A stretch of DNA of 64,000 nt from Pseudomonadota bacterium (lineage in GTDB: Bacteria; Pseudomonadota; Gammaproteobacteria; Burkholderiales; Chitinibacteraceae). The notes under the pieces were generated by a model. The model did not search any database, was not told the origin of the DNA, and was given only the letters and a program-made list of their open reading frames with translations. Both the position numbers and the translations under genes were made by a program. This document shows, piece by piece, positions 26,737-35,682 of the stretch. The stretch covers positions 1-64,000 of the forward strand of contig JAPLQI010000060.1 of NCBI GenBank assembly GCA_026399755.1, given 5' to 3'. Numbering within the stretch: position 1 is the first letter of the stretch; each line of letters opens with the position of its first letter.

Positions 26737-27015
26737 TATGCCTCTTGTTCAAACTTATTATTAATATCGTAGGGCGGGTGAAACCAGCATATTTATTCAG
26801 CATTGCTCGAGGTTTCACCCCAATCTTATCAATTTAGCTAAATGTCATGTCGTTGCCACGCAATAACAAATATTGAATCATCGTAGGGCGGGTGCAACCC
26901 GCCGTTTTTCGTGTTTCAGCAAAGCTCGGCGGGTTTCACTCGCCCTACAAATTCAAAAATCGAGCACAGCGCTCAAGGAATCCATTTACACAGAGCTGAT
27001 TGAACAAGAGGCATA
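26737..27015. repeat. Element bounded by 16-base perfect inverted repeats, containing two TAGGGCGGGTG repeats
   Basis: TATGCCTCTTGTTCAA (26737-26752) is matched by TTGAACAAGAGGCATA (27000-27015). Between them are a degenerate copy (26768-26821) and a good copy (26882-26949) of the TAGGGCGGGTG palindromic family. No coding potential is seen. The terminal inverted repeats suggest a small non-autonomous mobile element or a nested pair of insertions. Confidence 0.75.
26882..26949. repeat. TAGGGCGGGTG palindromic repeat
   Basis: GTAGGGCGGGTG...CACTCGCCCTAC forms a long dyad with inner CGGCGGGTT pairing. It is nearly identical to 54285-54354, including the GCCGTTTTTCGTGTTT loop and the preceding GCCACGCAATAA block. 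Confidence 0.8.
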
Positions 27016-27058
27016 GTTAGGACTATTTAAAAGAAATACGTATTGTATTTTTTAGCGT

Positions 27059-27259
27059 TTAAATAAGAATACTGGCCCACCAAAAGATGAGAATGATAGC
27101 GCTAGTTAACAATATTTTCCCCGAGTCTTTTTTGATATGAAATGCGCCAATAATCAGCATCCCAATGAGGGCAATACTTGTTATTGGCCAAAACACAGTA
27201 AACATCATCGGTACTAGGCAGGTGATATTACAGCCGTAAAGAGGAAAAGAAGCTGACAT
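27059..27259 (-). CDS. Small integral membrane protein, unrecognised
   Basis: 66 residues with two hydrophobic helices (about 8-38 and 48-65) separated by a short basic loop (HIKKDSGK). GAGG lies about 12 bases before the ATG. It follows another small membrane protein by 27 bases on the same strand, so the two are probably one operon. No family is recognised; composition is more AT-rich than the neighbours. Confidence 0.55.
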   Translation of the reverse strand: MSASFPLYGCNITCLVPMMFTVFWPITSIALIGMLIIGAFHIKKDSGKILLTSAIILIFWWASILI

Positions 27260-27286
27260 TACATTCTTATCCTCAAGCAGTAAAAA

Positions 27287-27616
27287 CTATGATTGATCTG
27301 ATTCAAGATTGGCAGTGCCCGGTGGCAGAGTTGCTGGCTCAGAGCGATCACTTAATGCTACATAAATAATAAAGAATATACTTAGGCCCGTATTGGCCAT
27401 GGGTATAAGCACGGCGCCTAGCCCTGCGCCATATCCGCCGTCTGAGCCAGAAAATATAACGAGGCCCATTAACGGCGATAATAAAACGCCGTTCAAAATG
27501 AGTAGCCAAATTTCAGATGATTTTTTTGTTTGTTTTTTTAAACACCATTTGTGAATCACAACGTTGATGACTAAACCTGGTATTACAATAATCATCCAAA
27601 CAAATAGTAAGTTCAT
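27287..27616 (-). CDS. Small integral membrane protein, unrecognised
   Basis: 109 residues from the ATG at 27616 (MNLLFVWMIIVIPGLVINVV), with AAGGA 6 bases upstream; an upstream in-frame start at 27652 lacks this site. Three hydrophobic helices (about 1-20, 35-55, 65-88) are followed by a hydrophilic C-terminus. It has no known domain. Its position next to the 66-residue membrane protein suggests a joint function. Confidence 0.6.
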   Translation of the reverse strand: MNLLFVWMIIVIPGLVINVVIHKWCLKKQTKKSSEIWLLILNGVLLSPLMGLVIFSGSDGGYGAGLGAVLIPMANTGLSIFFIIYVALSDRSEPATLPPGTANLESDQS

Positions 27617-27739
27617 TTTTTCCTTCTTATTTTGATTATAGATTTTCACCAAGGTGGCTACGTTGTATTTAAACAGGCCCAGCTAAAACCACAATCAGGT
27701 GTTTATTTTTTTAAGTCATGTATAGCGAAGTGAGTCATT

Positions 27740-27764
27740 GCAGGTGGCCATTGCAGCCACCTGC
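27740..27764. other. Stem-loop downstream of cysS
   Basis: GCAGGTGGC-CATTGCA-GCCACCTGC is a perfect 9-base stem 15 bases beyond the cysS stop codon. It is positioned like a terminator but has no adjacent T-run on the reverse strand, so it may instead stabilise the 3' end. Confidence 0.5.
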
Positions 27765-27778
27765 TCAGGCGATGCGGT

Positions 27779-29155
27779 TTAAATGCTCTTCACAATCCAG
27801 CTATCGGCTGTATCTTCCACCGCATACCCCAACGCTTTTAACTCCCCGCGCACCTGATCTGCCGCAGCCCAGTTTTTCTCTTTGCGATATTGCTGGCGCT
27901 GCTCAGCCAAGGTTTGAATCTCTGCCGGAATAGCCGCGGCGATGGCAGGTTGCCAAGTGGCTAAACCAAGTCCTAATACTTCGTCAAACCTGCTCAGCGT
28001 GGCTTTTTTGTGGCTTGGGCTGATATTGGATTTGAGCAGCTCCCACACCAGTGCAATGGCGCGGGGGATGTTGAGGTCTTGGTTTATTTCTTCGGTAAAG
28101 CGCGCCAAATAATCGCCATCGCATTCGCCGCCATCAGGCAGGGTGAAGTAGCTGTCTCTCAGGCGGCCAAGGGCGGTTTGAGCACCACTGAGTGCATCCC
28201 AATTAAAATTAAGCTGGCTGCGATAGTGCGCCGTCAGGCAAAGATAACGGTAAGCGATCGGATCGATGCCTTGGTCGATTAGCGTTTGCAGGCGCAGGAA
28301 ATCACCGCTGGATTTGCTCATTTTGCTGGCATCCAGCTGCAAAAAATAACCGTGCATCCAGAAATTAGCCAGGCGCGTGCCGTGGCAGGCTTGGTTTTGG
28401 GCGATTTCATTGCTGTGGTGAATGGAGATATGGTCTTCGCCGCCGCAGTGGATATCAAACCAAGGCTCCAGATATTTGGCTGACATCGCCGAGCACTCGA
28501 TATGCCAGCCCGGAAAACCGCGCCCCCAAGGGCTTTCCCATTCCATTTGGCGGGTGCTGCCCTCAGGGCTAAATTTCCATAGCGCAAAATCGGTGATGCT
28601 TTTTTTCTCGCCCAGCGCCACGCGGCTACCGGCATTCAGACCATCGCGGTTTAGGCGGGCCAGATAGCCGTAATCGTCTTGTTTGGCGGTATCAAAATAA
28701 ATACCGTCGCTATTGGCGTAGGTATAGCCTTTTTCTTCCAGCACTTGGATAAAGGCAATTTGCTCTGCAATATGCTCGGTGGCTTTGCACCAGAGCGTGG
28801 GCTCCAGCATATTCAGCGTGGATAAATCATTTTTAAATACGGCGCTGAAATAATCAGCTATTTCCCATGCGGATTTGCCCGATTTGCGGCTGCCGCGCTC
28901 CATTTTGTCTTCGCCTTCATCGGCATCAGAAACTAAATGTCCTACGTCGGTAATATTGACGATATGGCGTACGGTATAGCCATTAAATTGCAGGGTGCGA
29001 CGCAAGATATCTTCGAATAAATAAGTGCGTAAATTACCAATATGCGCATAGTCATATACGGTTGGGCCGCAACAGTACAAGCCAACCCAATCGGTGCGAA
29101 TGGCTTGAAATGGCCTTAATTGGCGTTCCCAGTTGTCATATAAAAAGAGTGGCAT
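27779..29155 (-). CDS. cysS: Cysteinyl-tRNA synthetase
   Basis: 458 residues from the ATG at 29155 (MPLFLYDNWERQLRPF), the normal start for the family. It is a class I synthetase with zinc Cys in YCCGPTVYD, the HIGH motif as AHIGNLRTYLF, zinc ligands IECSAM and HHSNEIAQ, and KMSKSSGDF. It charges tRNA-Cys. The longer in-frame N-terminus to 29227 has no ribosome binding site. No T-box or other leader is visible. Confidence 0.97.
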   Translation of the reverse strand: MPLFLYDNWERQLRPFQAIRTDWVGLYCCGPTVYDYAHIGNLRTYLFEDILRRTLQFNGYTVRHIVNITDVGHLVSDADEGEDKMERGSRKSGKSAWEIADYFSAVFKNDLSTLNMLEPTLWCKATEHIAEQIAFIQVLEEKGYTYANSDGIYFDTAKQDDYGYLARLNRDGLNAGSRVALGEKKSITDFALWKFSPEGSTRQMEWESPWGRGFPGWHIECSAMSAKYLEPWFDIHCGGEDHISIHHSNEIAQNQACHGTRLANFWMHGYFLQLDASKMSKSSGDFLRLQTLIDQGIDPIAYRYLCLTAHYRSQLNFNWDALSGAQTALGRLRDSYFTLPDGGECDGDYLARFTEEINQDLNIPRAIALVWELLKSNISPSHKKATLSRFDEVLGLGLATWQPAIAAAIPAEIQTLAEQRQQYRKEKNWAAADQVRGELKALGYAVEDTADSWIVKSI

Positions 29156-29394
29156 ATTGGATGAGTGATTTTTGAGTAAAAAAACATTGTACTGAGAATC
29201 GCGATGATTTGGGCACTTAGGTATCAACGATTTGTTATGTTCCGTGTTGAATTAGATAAAGTGAATGGCATCATAAACGGCGTAAGATTGGGTTTTTTCT
29301 GGATGGCGGATAGTAAGAGCTGTCTGTAAAATAGAGTCAGTTCTTTAGGTCGTATGGCCTGACTATAATGCGACCAATACACGAGGATAGCTCG

Positions 29395-29811
29395 ATGAAT
29401 TCAGAATGCGTATTGTGCAGTGAGAATGGTGGAGAAGTCCTTTGGCAGGATGATTTTTGCCGTGTTGTTTTGGTTGATGAAGCGGGCTATTCAGGATTTT
29501 GCCGAGTGATATTGAAACAGCATGTGGCTGAATTTAGTGATTTAAGCGCGAGCGATAGAAATCGCTTAATGCAGCTGGTATTTGCGGTTGAATCGGCCGT
29601 GCGCAATACATTGCAGCCAGATAAAGTGAATTTAGCTAGCTTAGGCAATATGGTGCCGCATTTGCATTGGCATGTGATTCCTCGCTTTAAACAAGACCAT
29701 CATTTTCCTGCGCCAATTTGGGCAGAAACGGTTCGCTCTGAAATACCTACTTTGGTTTCCACCAAACAATTATTAGCGTTAAGAATTGCGCTGCAGGCAT
29801 TGCAACCATGA
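29395..29811 (+). CDS. HIT-family nucleotide hydrolase/transferase
   Basis: 138 residues from the ATG at 29395, preceded by GAGGA. The signature HLHWHVIPR (histidine triad) is near residue 92. CVLCSENGGEVLW is the typical N-terminus of the subgroup, where two Cys may bind zinc. Likely role: hydrolysis of AMP-lysine or dinucleoside polyphosphates. The stop overlaps the next start as ATGA, so the downstream protein is co-translated. Confidence 0.92.
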   Translation: MNSECVLCSENGGEVLWQDDFCRVVLVDEAGYSGFCRVILKQHVAEFSDLSASDRNRLMQLVFAVESAVRNTLQPDKVNLASLGNMVPHLHWHVIPRFKQDHHFPAPIWAETVRSEIPTLVSTKQLLALRIALQALQP

Positions 29812-31382
29812 GCCTCACCCCTTTTACAGATGCGCGTAGTGCCAAAGACTGGCTGATTTTATTGCCGCTGATGAATACGCCTGTCGCCCATGCCGAGCTG
29901 AGCTATGCCATGGAATTTTTGGCGGCTAGCCAAATGGCCCCCTTAGAGTCGCTGAAGGCTTTAGAGCTATTACGTGGCTCGGTGCACGATGTGCAGTTTG
30001 CTTTGCAGCAGGAATATGCCGCAAAGCCTTTGCCGCTTAGTGCTGCCGAGCAAGGCCAATGGCAGGCTGCGAGCAATCTGTGGGAGGCGATGGCCGATGC
30101 CTATGAGCGCTGCTGGCGAGATGCCAAGGCTGCCGATTCCCCTATTCATGAGTTTTTGCCACTGGTGGCCGAGCGGGCTGTGCGCTGTATGGGCTTTGTG
30201 GCGCGCTGCTATTACATGGTTGGCAGAAAAGCGCCCGATGCATTCTGGGTGAAAATATTCGGTTTTTATCAGCAGGCTGAGCAATTGGCGATTACTGATA
30301 AAAAAGTAAAAGATAGTCTATTGGTGCTGGGTGATTTAACTACGGTGCAAGCGGTATTTATTCATGCTCTATTACTTTCGGCGGCTAATTCCAATCAGCA
30401 TACTTTGAGACGTTTGCTATGGATTGATCAAATGCTCGAGTTATTTGCAAGGCGCAGCCAGATTGCTTTGCAAGCGCCTGCTTTGCCTGGTAAAACGCCT
30501 TTGCAAATTGATTTAGCCGCACCGAATAGCCCGCAGCGATGCGCGCAGCCATTGCAAGGGCCGAGTATTCGAGAAATAGATACGCTTGCTTTGGCACAAG
30601 TATTATCTAAGCGAATTAAATTACTGCGTCTAGGTGAGTTGCCGGAAAAATTGGGCTTGGGTAATGAGCTAGATTTGCAATCCACCATCGATATTTTGTC
30701 TGATCTTTATCGGCTGTGGTGTGAGCACGGCACCGAGCGTGCGCCTCGTGAGCTTAAACCACGCACGGTGCCGCTGATTTTAGCTTTGCCCGCTCAACAT
30801 CGTTATGTGGTTGATGGTGATTACGCCCCACCACCCGAAGATGCGGTGCGAGTGGGTAGCCGTGATTTAATTAATATCCATTTGTTTGGTGATCTCACCC
30901 CTTCACGGCACGGCAGCGAGCCCCAGCCTTTACCGCCGATTGAGCTATGGGATGTCGTGAATGAAACGGCGCAAGGCTTGCGTTTAAGCCGCTCGGCAAA
31001 CGCAGGTGAGCGGATTAGCTTAAACCAACTGATGGTGGTGAAGTCTTCAGCCCGCTATTTAGCTGGCGTGGTGCGCTGGCTAGAAGAAAGTGATGGCTGC
31101 TTGCATTTGGGCTTAGTCTTATTGCCCGGCTTGCCTAGAGCAGCAGCCATTCGGCCCCATGAATCCGCTCGTGCTCATGCCGAATATACCGAGATTGTTT
31201 GGCTACCTGCTATGCCGGCATTGAAAGCACCCAAAACAATTTTGTTACCCAATGGCTGGTTTAGGGCAGGGCGGCAATGCGAATTTTGGGATGGTCAGCA
31301 GCTGCTTAAAGTGAAATTTGTGAGCTTAGTAGAACATGGCAGCAACTTTGAGCGGGTACATTTTGCTGAGCTACCGCAATAG
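29808..31382 (+). CDS. Uncharacterised protein with possible C-terminal PilZ-like domain
   Basis: 524 residues, no membrane segments. The N-terminal 230 residues are helical and match the partial protein at 62897: WLILLPLMNTPVA against WLIALPMANPLVA, and the DAFWVKIFGFYQQAEQ region against EGVWLEAHKLFRYAVE. The last 150 residues look like a degenerate beta-barrel (VVNETAQGLRLSR, GVVRWLEES, LGLVLLPG) similar to PilZ c-di-GMP domains, but the RxxxR motif is not obvious. Translation is coupled to the HIT gene. A c-di-GMP-related role is tentative. Confidence 0.75.
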   Translation: MSLTPFTDARSAKDWLILLPLMNTPVAHAELSYAMEFLAASQMAPLESLKALELLRGSVHDVQFALQQEYAAKPLPLSAAEQGQWQAASNLWEAMADAYERCWRDAKAADSPIHEFLPLVAERAVRCMGFVARCYYMVGRKAPDAFWVKIFGFYQQAEQLAITDKKVKDSLLVLGDLTTVQAVFIHALLLSAANSNQHTLRRLLWIDQMLELFARRSQIALQAPALPGKTPLQIDLAAPNSPQRCAQPLQGPSIREIDTLALAQVLSKRIKLLRLGELPEKLGLGNELDLQSTIDILSDLYRLWCEHGTERAPRELKPRTVPLILALPAQHRYVVDGDYAPPPEDAVRVGSRDLINIHLFGDLTPSRHGSEPQPLPPIELWDVVNETAQGLRLSRSANAGERISLNQLMVVKSSARYLAGVVRWLEESDGCLHLGLVLLPGLPRAAAIRPHESARAHAEYTEIVWLPAMPALKAPKTILLPNGWFRAGRQCEFWDGQQLLKVKFVSLVEHGSNFERVHFAELPQ

Positions 31383-31449
31383 ATCTAAGCGATAAGATTG
31401 CGCCCTTAGGTGAGGGGGCAATCCTATCAACCTAAACGAAATGTTATTT

Positions 31450-31509
31450 GTAGGGCGGGTGAAACCCGCGAGCAATGCAGAAAAATACGCGGGTTTCACC
31501 CGCCCTACG
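31450..31509. repeat. TAGGGCGGGTG palindromic repeat
   Basis: GTAGGGCGGGTGAAACCCGC (31450-31469) faces GCGGGTTTCACCCGCCCTAC (31490-31509), a 20-base perfect inverted repeat with a 20-base loop. It lies between the convergent 524-residue gene and the HD-GYP gene and may also act as a transcript-end hairpin. Confidence 0.88.
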
Positions 31510-31573
31510 ATAATTCAACGCTTGTAACTGAGTGGTAATGACAGGTGTCTAGTTTGATGCCTATAGAGCTGCC

Positions 31574-33163
31574 TTAATCCTGCCCCGTCGCAATCCTCAA
31601 CAACTTCTCTTCATCCACTTCATCAATTTGCGATGGCCCTAGAAATAGCTCGGCATAGTCCTTCCATACTTTTTCTTTGACAAAAATCTCAAATAAATCG
31701 CCATCAATATGTTGATCTTTGGCCATGCGCGCGAGGATGGTGAGGGATTGGGATATTTTCATGCCATCTTTATAAGGGCGGTCGCGGGCGGTGAGGGCTT
31801 CAAATACGTCGGCGATGCCCATGATGCGGGCTTGAATACTCATTTGATTTTTTGTTAGTCCGCGCGGGTAGCCTTTGCCGTCCATTCTTTCGTGGTGGCC
31901 ACCTGCAAATTCGGCGACGTTTTTTAAATGCTTGGGCCAAGGTAATGATTCCAGCATTTCGATGGTGACTTCAATATGGTGATTAATAATTTGCCGCTCT
32001 GCGCCGGTGAGTGTGCCACGGGCTATGGATAAGTTTTCGATTTCTTCGGGCGATAAAAAGGGGCTAAGGATGCCTTCAGGATTAATCCATTGCTGTTGGC
32101 CTATGGTTCTGACTCTTTCACAGGCGGCATCAGGCATAAATTCGCCACCGGTATTGGCGTGTTGCAGAAATGCTTTATCTGATTCAATTTGCTCTACACG
32201 CTGTTTCCATTCTATTTCTGTGCATTTACCGCGTAAAAAATCAATTTCAGCGTCGCGTGTTAATACTTCAAAGCGGGTATCAATGAGGTGAATCCGGTCA
32301 AATATCGTTTGTAATTTGGTGGCTTTATCGACCACATGCACAGGCGTGGTGATTTTGCCGCAATCGTGTAATAGCCCCGCTATTTTTAATTCGTAACGAT
32401 CTCGATTATCCATGGTGAAATCGGCCATAAAGCCATAATTGGCGTTATTAACGGCCTCAGCAATCATGATGGTTAAAGCGGGAACGCGTTGGCAGTGGCC
32501 GCCGGTATAGGGGGATTTATCGTCGATAGCTAAGTTGATTAAATTAATAAATGATTCAAACAATTCTTCTAATTGATGAATTAAGCGCCGGTTGGTGAGT
32601 GCAATGGCGGCTTGAGATGCCAGCGATTCGGCCATGCTTTGGCTATCGGCATCAAAATAGCTGAGTTCACCTTTTTGATCTTTGGCATTAATTAGTTGTA
32701 ATACGCCGATGATTTCACGTTCGTGGTTTTTCATGGGCACGGTGAGAAAAGATTTAGAGCGATAGCCCACGCTGGCATCAAAGCGCTTGGTGCCAGAGAA
32801 GTCGTAGCCTTCGGCGGTGTAAGCGTCTTCAATATTAATGGTGATATCTTTATTGACCGCACAAGCCACTACATTATTTAAATTTGGCGAGCCATCGGTA
32901 TGGCGCAGCATGACAGGGGGGAGGTTGGTAGGGTGGCCAGTGGTGCCGCCCATCGCAATACCGAGTGATTCGGTAATCACAATTTCAAAACAGAGTGCGC
33001 CGTCTTTCACCAAATAAAGCGTGCCTGCATCGGCATTCACCAGATGCTTGGCGGCGATCAGAATCGTTTCCATCAGCTTATCGATATGGCTTTCACACGA
33101 TAGCGAGATGCCAATCGCATTCAGTTGCTTTAAACGCTCGCGAAGGATGTCATGACTCAGCAT
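31574..33163 (-). CDS. GAF-HD-GYP cyclic-di-GMP phosphodiesterase
   Basis: 529 residues. A GAF domain (about 20-195) is followed by HD-GYP (about 205-500) with SPYTGGHCQRVP, the catalytic LLHDCGK (His266-Asp267) and GHHERMDGKGYPRGL. It should hydrolyse c-di-GMP to GMP using a metal centre. GAF input may be a cyclic nucleotide or another small ligand, which would fit the cyclase four genes upstream. It is 49 bases behind the GAF-ATPase gene in the same orientation, so co-transcription is likely. No membrane segment. Confidence 0.95.
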   Translation of the reverse strand: MLSHDILRERLKQLNAIGISLSCESHIDKLMETILIAAKHLVNADAGTLYLVKDGALCFEIVITESLGIAMGGTTGHPTNLPPVMLRHTDGSPNLNNVVACAVNKDITINIEDAYTAEGYDFSGTKRFDASVGYRSKSFLTVPMKNHEREIIGVLQLINAKDQKGELSYFDADSQSMAESLASQAAIALTNRRLIHQLEELFESFINLINLAIDDKSPYTGGHCQRVPALTIMIAEAVNNANYGFMADFTMDNRDRYELKIAGLLHDCGKITTPVHVVDKATKLQTIFDRIHLIDTRFEVLTRDAEIDFLRGKCTEIEWKQRVEQIESDKAFLQHANTGGEFMPDAACERVRTIGQQQWINPEGILSPFLSPEEIENLSIARGTLTGAERQIINHHIEVTIEMLESLPWPKHLKNVAEFAGGHHERMDGKGYPRGLTKNQMSIQARIMGIADVFEALTARDRPYKDGMKISQSLTILARMAKDQHIDGDLFEIFVKEKVWKDYAELFLGPSQIDEVDEEKLLRIATGQD

Positions 33164-33212
33164 ATTGCATCTCTATTTATAACGACGTAGGACCATATTT
33201 CTGTTGCTAACG

Positions 33213-35552
33213 CTACTTAATGCAAACCGCGCGAATCTGCGACATATCTGTCAGCCCTTGCAATACTTTTTCTATCCCATCTTGTTTAAGGGTTCGCATG
33301 CCTTCTTCTAAGGCCGTCGCGAGGAGTTCAGCTACTCGAGCGTGTTCTTGGATTTGTTTCTTCACCTTGTCGCTGCCTACTAACAGTTCGTGTAAGCCTA
33401 AGCGGCCTTTGTAACCTGTGTTATTGCAGGCATCGCAGCCTTTGGCGCGATAAAGAGTAAAACGCCCCTCTTGACTCGCAAACGAGGCTACCCAGTCTTT
33501 ATATACGGTCTCTAAGGCGAGCTCGGGATCCTTCTGCCAGTCGGTCGTTTGCTTTAGCTCTTCGCTATATTCATGCAGCATAGATTGGATTTCGGCGGCT
33601 TCCGGCTCATAAGCTTCTTTGCATTTGCACAGTCTTTTGGCGAGGCGCTGGGCCAAAATGCCGAGCAGGGCATCGGCAAAGTTAAAGGGATCCATGCCCA
33701 TATCTAGGAGGCGAATAATCGATTCTGGGGCGCTGTTGGTGTGCAGGGTGGCCAGCACCAAGTGCCCAGTCAGCGAGGCTTCAATACCCGTGCTGGTGGT
33801 TTCTTTATCACGCATTTCACCCACCATAATGATGTCAGGATCAGCGCGTAAAAAGGCTTTCATAATGGTGGCAAAAGTCAGCCCCGCCTTATTATTGACT
33901 TGAACTTGGCGCAGTCCTTTTTGGGTGATTTCAACAGGGTCTTCTGCCGTCCAGATCTTGGTGTCTGGCGTATTTAGGTGTTTCAGGATGGAGTGCAGGG
34001 TAGTGGTTTTACCTGAGCCGGTAGGCCCGCAAACAAAAAATAGGCCATAGGGTTTGGCGATCACCGATTTTAAATTGCTGATGGTGCGGTTTGATAGCGC
34101 GAGCTTTTCTAGTGGCAGCGGCTCGCCCGAGGCTAATATCCGCATCACCACATCTTCTACGCCGCCCTGAGTCGGAATGGTGGCCACGCGCAGCTCGATA
34201 TCGTAGCCAGGCACATATTTTTTAAACTTGATTTTGCCGTCTTGTGGTTTGCGTTTTTCTGAGATATCCAGATCGCACATGATTTTAATGCGGGTGACTA
34301 GCGGATTGCGGTAGGAAGCGGGCACTTCTTTGTAAGCGACGAGTGAGCCATCGCGGCGAAAGCGAATACGGGTTTTTTCGTTGCCGGGGGAGGGCTCGAT
34401 ATGAATATCGGAAACACCGGTTTTATAGGCTTCAACGATAATCTGGTTGACCAGTTTTACTAGCTCATTGTCTTGCGCTGCGGAGATTTCCTCTGGGGAA
34501 ACCGGCTCGGCGTCTTCTTCATCGCCCATGGTAGAGAGCAGCGCGTCGATATTATTGTCATTACTTAGCTCACCAAAAAATAGATCGAGGGTCTTTTGAA
34601 ACTCGGCCTTACTGGTGACGCGATAAATGGTTTTTTTATTGGGGAAAACATGGGCGACGGTGTGGCTGGCACGGATGCGCTCGGGGTCGGTGGTCAGAAT
34701 AATAATGCCTTCTTTTTCCTCATCCACCGGCAGCCATTCGTTCTCTGCTGCAAACTCTCGTTTGATATGTTTGAGTAAATCTAAGGGCTTTACTCGGTCG
34801 GGCTTAAAGGCTTCATAAGCCACGCCAAAATAGCCTGCTAGCGATTGGCCAAGGGCGGGCAGCGGCACTTGGTATTTTTCGCTGAGTAACTTTTCTAAAT
34901 CAATTTTATCTCTATGGCTTTCACGCAGGGCGACTTGCAGCGCAGCTTGGGTGATCACATTTGCTGCTACTAGCCCTCCATATTTATGCTGTGGTGCAAA
35001 GGGAAAAGGCTGTTGCTGCCTTTGTTGCAAAGCAATGGCGAGGGTCTTGGCGAGTAAGCGGATACCTTCTTCGCTCTGGGTATCAAAGGGGTGTTGATGC
35101 TTATTGTTAATCAGCTGTACCACGCCAATTAAGGTGCCATCTAGTTCCGCCAGCAGCGGCGCGGCCAGCATTTCTCGGGCATGAAAGCCCGTTTGTTTAT
35201 CGACGGCTTGTAAAAATTGTAAGGTAGGGCTGTAGCGGGTGAGCTCGTCACTGTCGTAGACGTCGCGGATATTCACCAGCTGTTTATGATTGCCCACAAA
35301 GCCCGCCACACTGCGATCATTAACGGGGATGCGGAGTTCTTTAAAGCCTTCCAAGCCCGTTTTTACCCGAGAGATCATTTCATTGCCGGTATCGTTGGCA
35401 ACATAAATGGTGAGCCGTTCGGCCCCAAACACTTTGCAGGCTTCGCCACTGATCTCGAGCAAGATTTCATCAATATGCCGCGTTGCATGGATGCGATTGG
35501 TCAGGCTTTGCAGCTCATGCATAAAGTGTAGGGCGTTATCTTTTTGGCTCAT
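33213..35552 (-). CDS. GAF-fused type II/IV secretion ATPase (GspE/PilB-like), orphan
   Basis: 779 residues from the ATG at 35552 (MSQKDNALHFMHEL). An N-terminal GAF (about 15-180), a GspE/MshE-type N-domain (about 200-330) and a hexameric motor ATPase follow, with Walker A GPTGSGKTT, Asp box TAEDPVEI, Walker B DPDIIMVGEMRD, His box TLHTNSAP and a zinc Cys set (CKCKEAY...CDACNNTG). Such ATPases power pilus or secretion assembly, and the N-domain of some binds c-di-GMP. No pilC, secretin or pilin gene is nearby; GAF and the neighbouring HD-GYP suggest second-messenger control. Confidence 0.92.
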   Translation of the reverse strand: MSQKDNALHFMHELQSLTNRIHATRHIDEILLEISGEACKVFGAERLTIYVANDTGNEMISRVKTGLEGFKELRIPVNDRSVAGFVGNHKQLVNIRDVYDSDELTRYSPTLQFLQAVDKQTGFHAREMLAAPLLAELDGTLIGVVQLINNKHQHPFDTQSEEGIRLLAKTLAIALQQRQQQPFPFAPQHKYGGLVAANVITQAALQVALRESHRDKIDLEKLLSEKYQVPLPALGQSLAGYFGVAYEAFKPDRVKPLDLLKHIKREFAAENEWLPVDEEKEGIIILTTDPERIRASHTVAHVFPNKKTIYRVTSKAEFQKTLDLFFGELSNDNNIDALLSTMGDEEDAEPVSPEEISAAQDNELVKLVNQIIVEAYKTGVSDIHIEPSPGNEKTRIRFRRDGSLVAYKEVPASYRNPLVTRIKIMCDLDISEKRKPQDGKIKFKKYVPGYDIELRVATIPTQGGVEDVVMRILASGEPLPLEKLALSNRTISNLKSVIAKPYGLFFVCGPTGSGKTTTLHSILKHLNTPDTKIWTAEDPVEITQKGLRQVQVNNKAGLTFATIMKAFLRADPDIIMVGEMRDKETTSTGIEASLTGHLVLATLHTNSAPESIIRLLDMGMDPFNFADALLGILAQRLAKRLCKCKEAYEPEAAEIQSMLHEYSEELKQTTDWQKDPELALETVYKDWVASFASQEGRFTLYRAKGCDACNNTGYKGRLGLHELLVGSDKVKKQIQEHARVAELLATALEEGMRTLKQDGIEKVLQGLTDMSQIRAVCIK

Positions 35553-35682
35553 GATGATGGCTCGTGGCTGGCATGGGGCGATGTTGTTGGCTTGTATTGT
35601 GCTTGTTTGCCAATGGCACATTACACTTCGCTGAATGACTAAAAACTGTCACACCTAGGGCTTCGAATGCGCTCTTCGGGGC

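Larger units (their letters stand above)
26704..27058. other. Gene-free spacer occupied by repeats
   Basis: 355 bases between the MocR gene and a small membrane gene. Almost all of it is the inverted-repeat-bounded element at 26737-27015; the short flanks contain nothing recognisable. Confidence 0.6.

Noticed and set aside
31396-31422. Hairpin GATTGCGCCC/GGGGGCAATC after the 524-residue gene as terminator
   Set aside because: It has one mismatch in the stem and no T-run; the perfect palindrome at 31450 is a better candidate for a transcript end.
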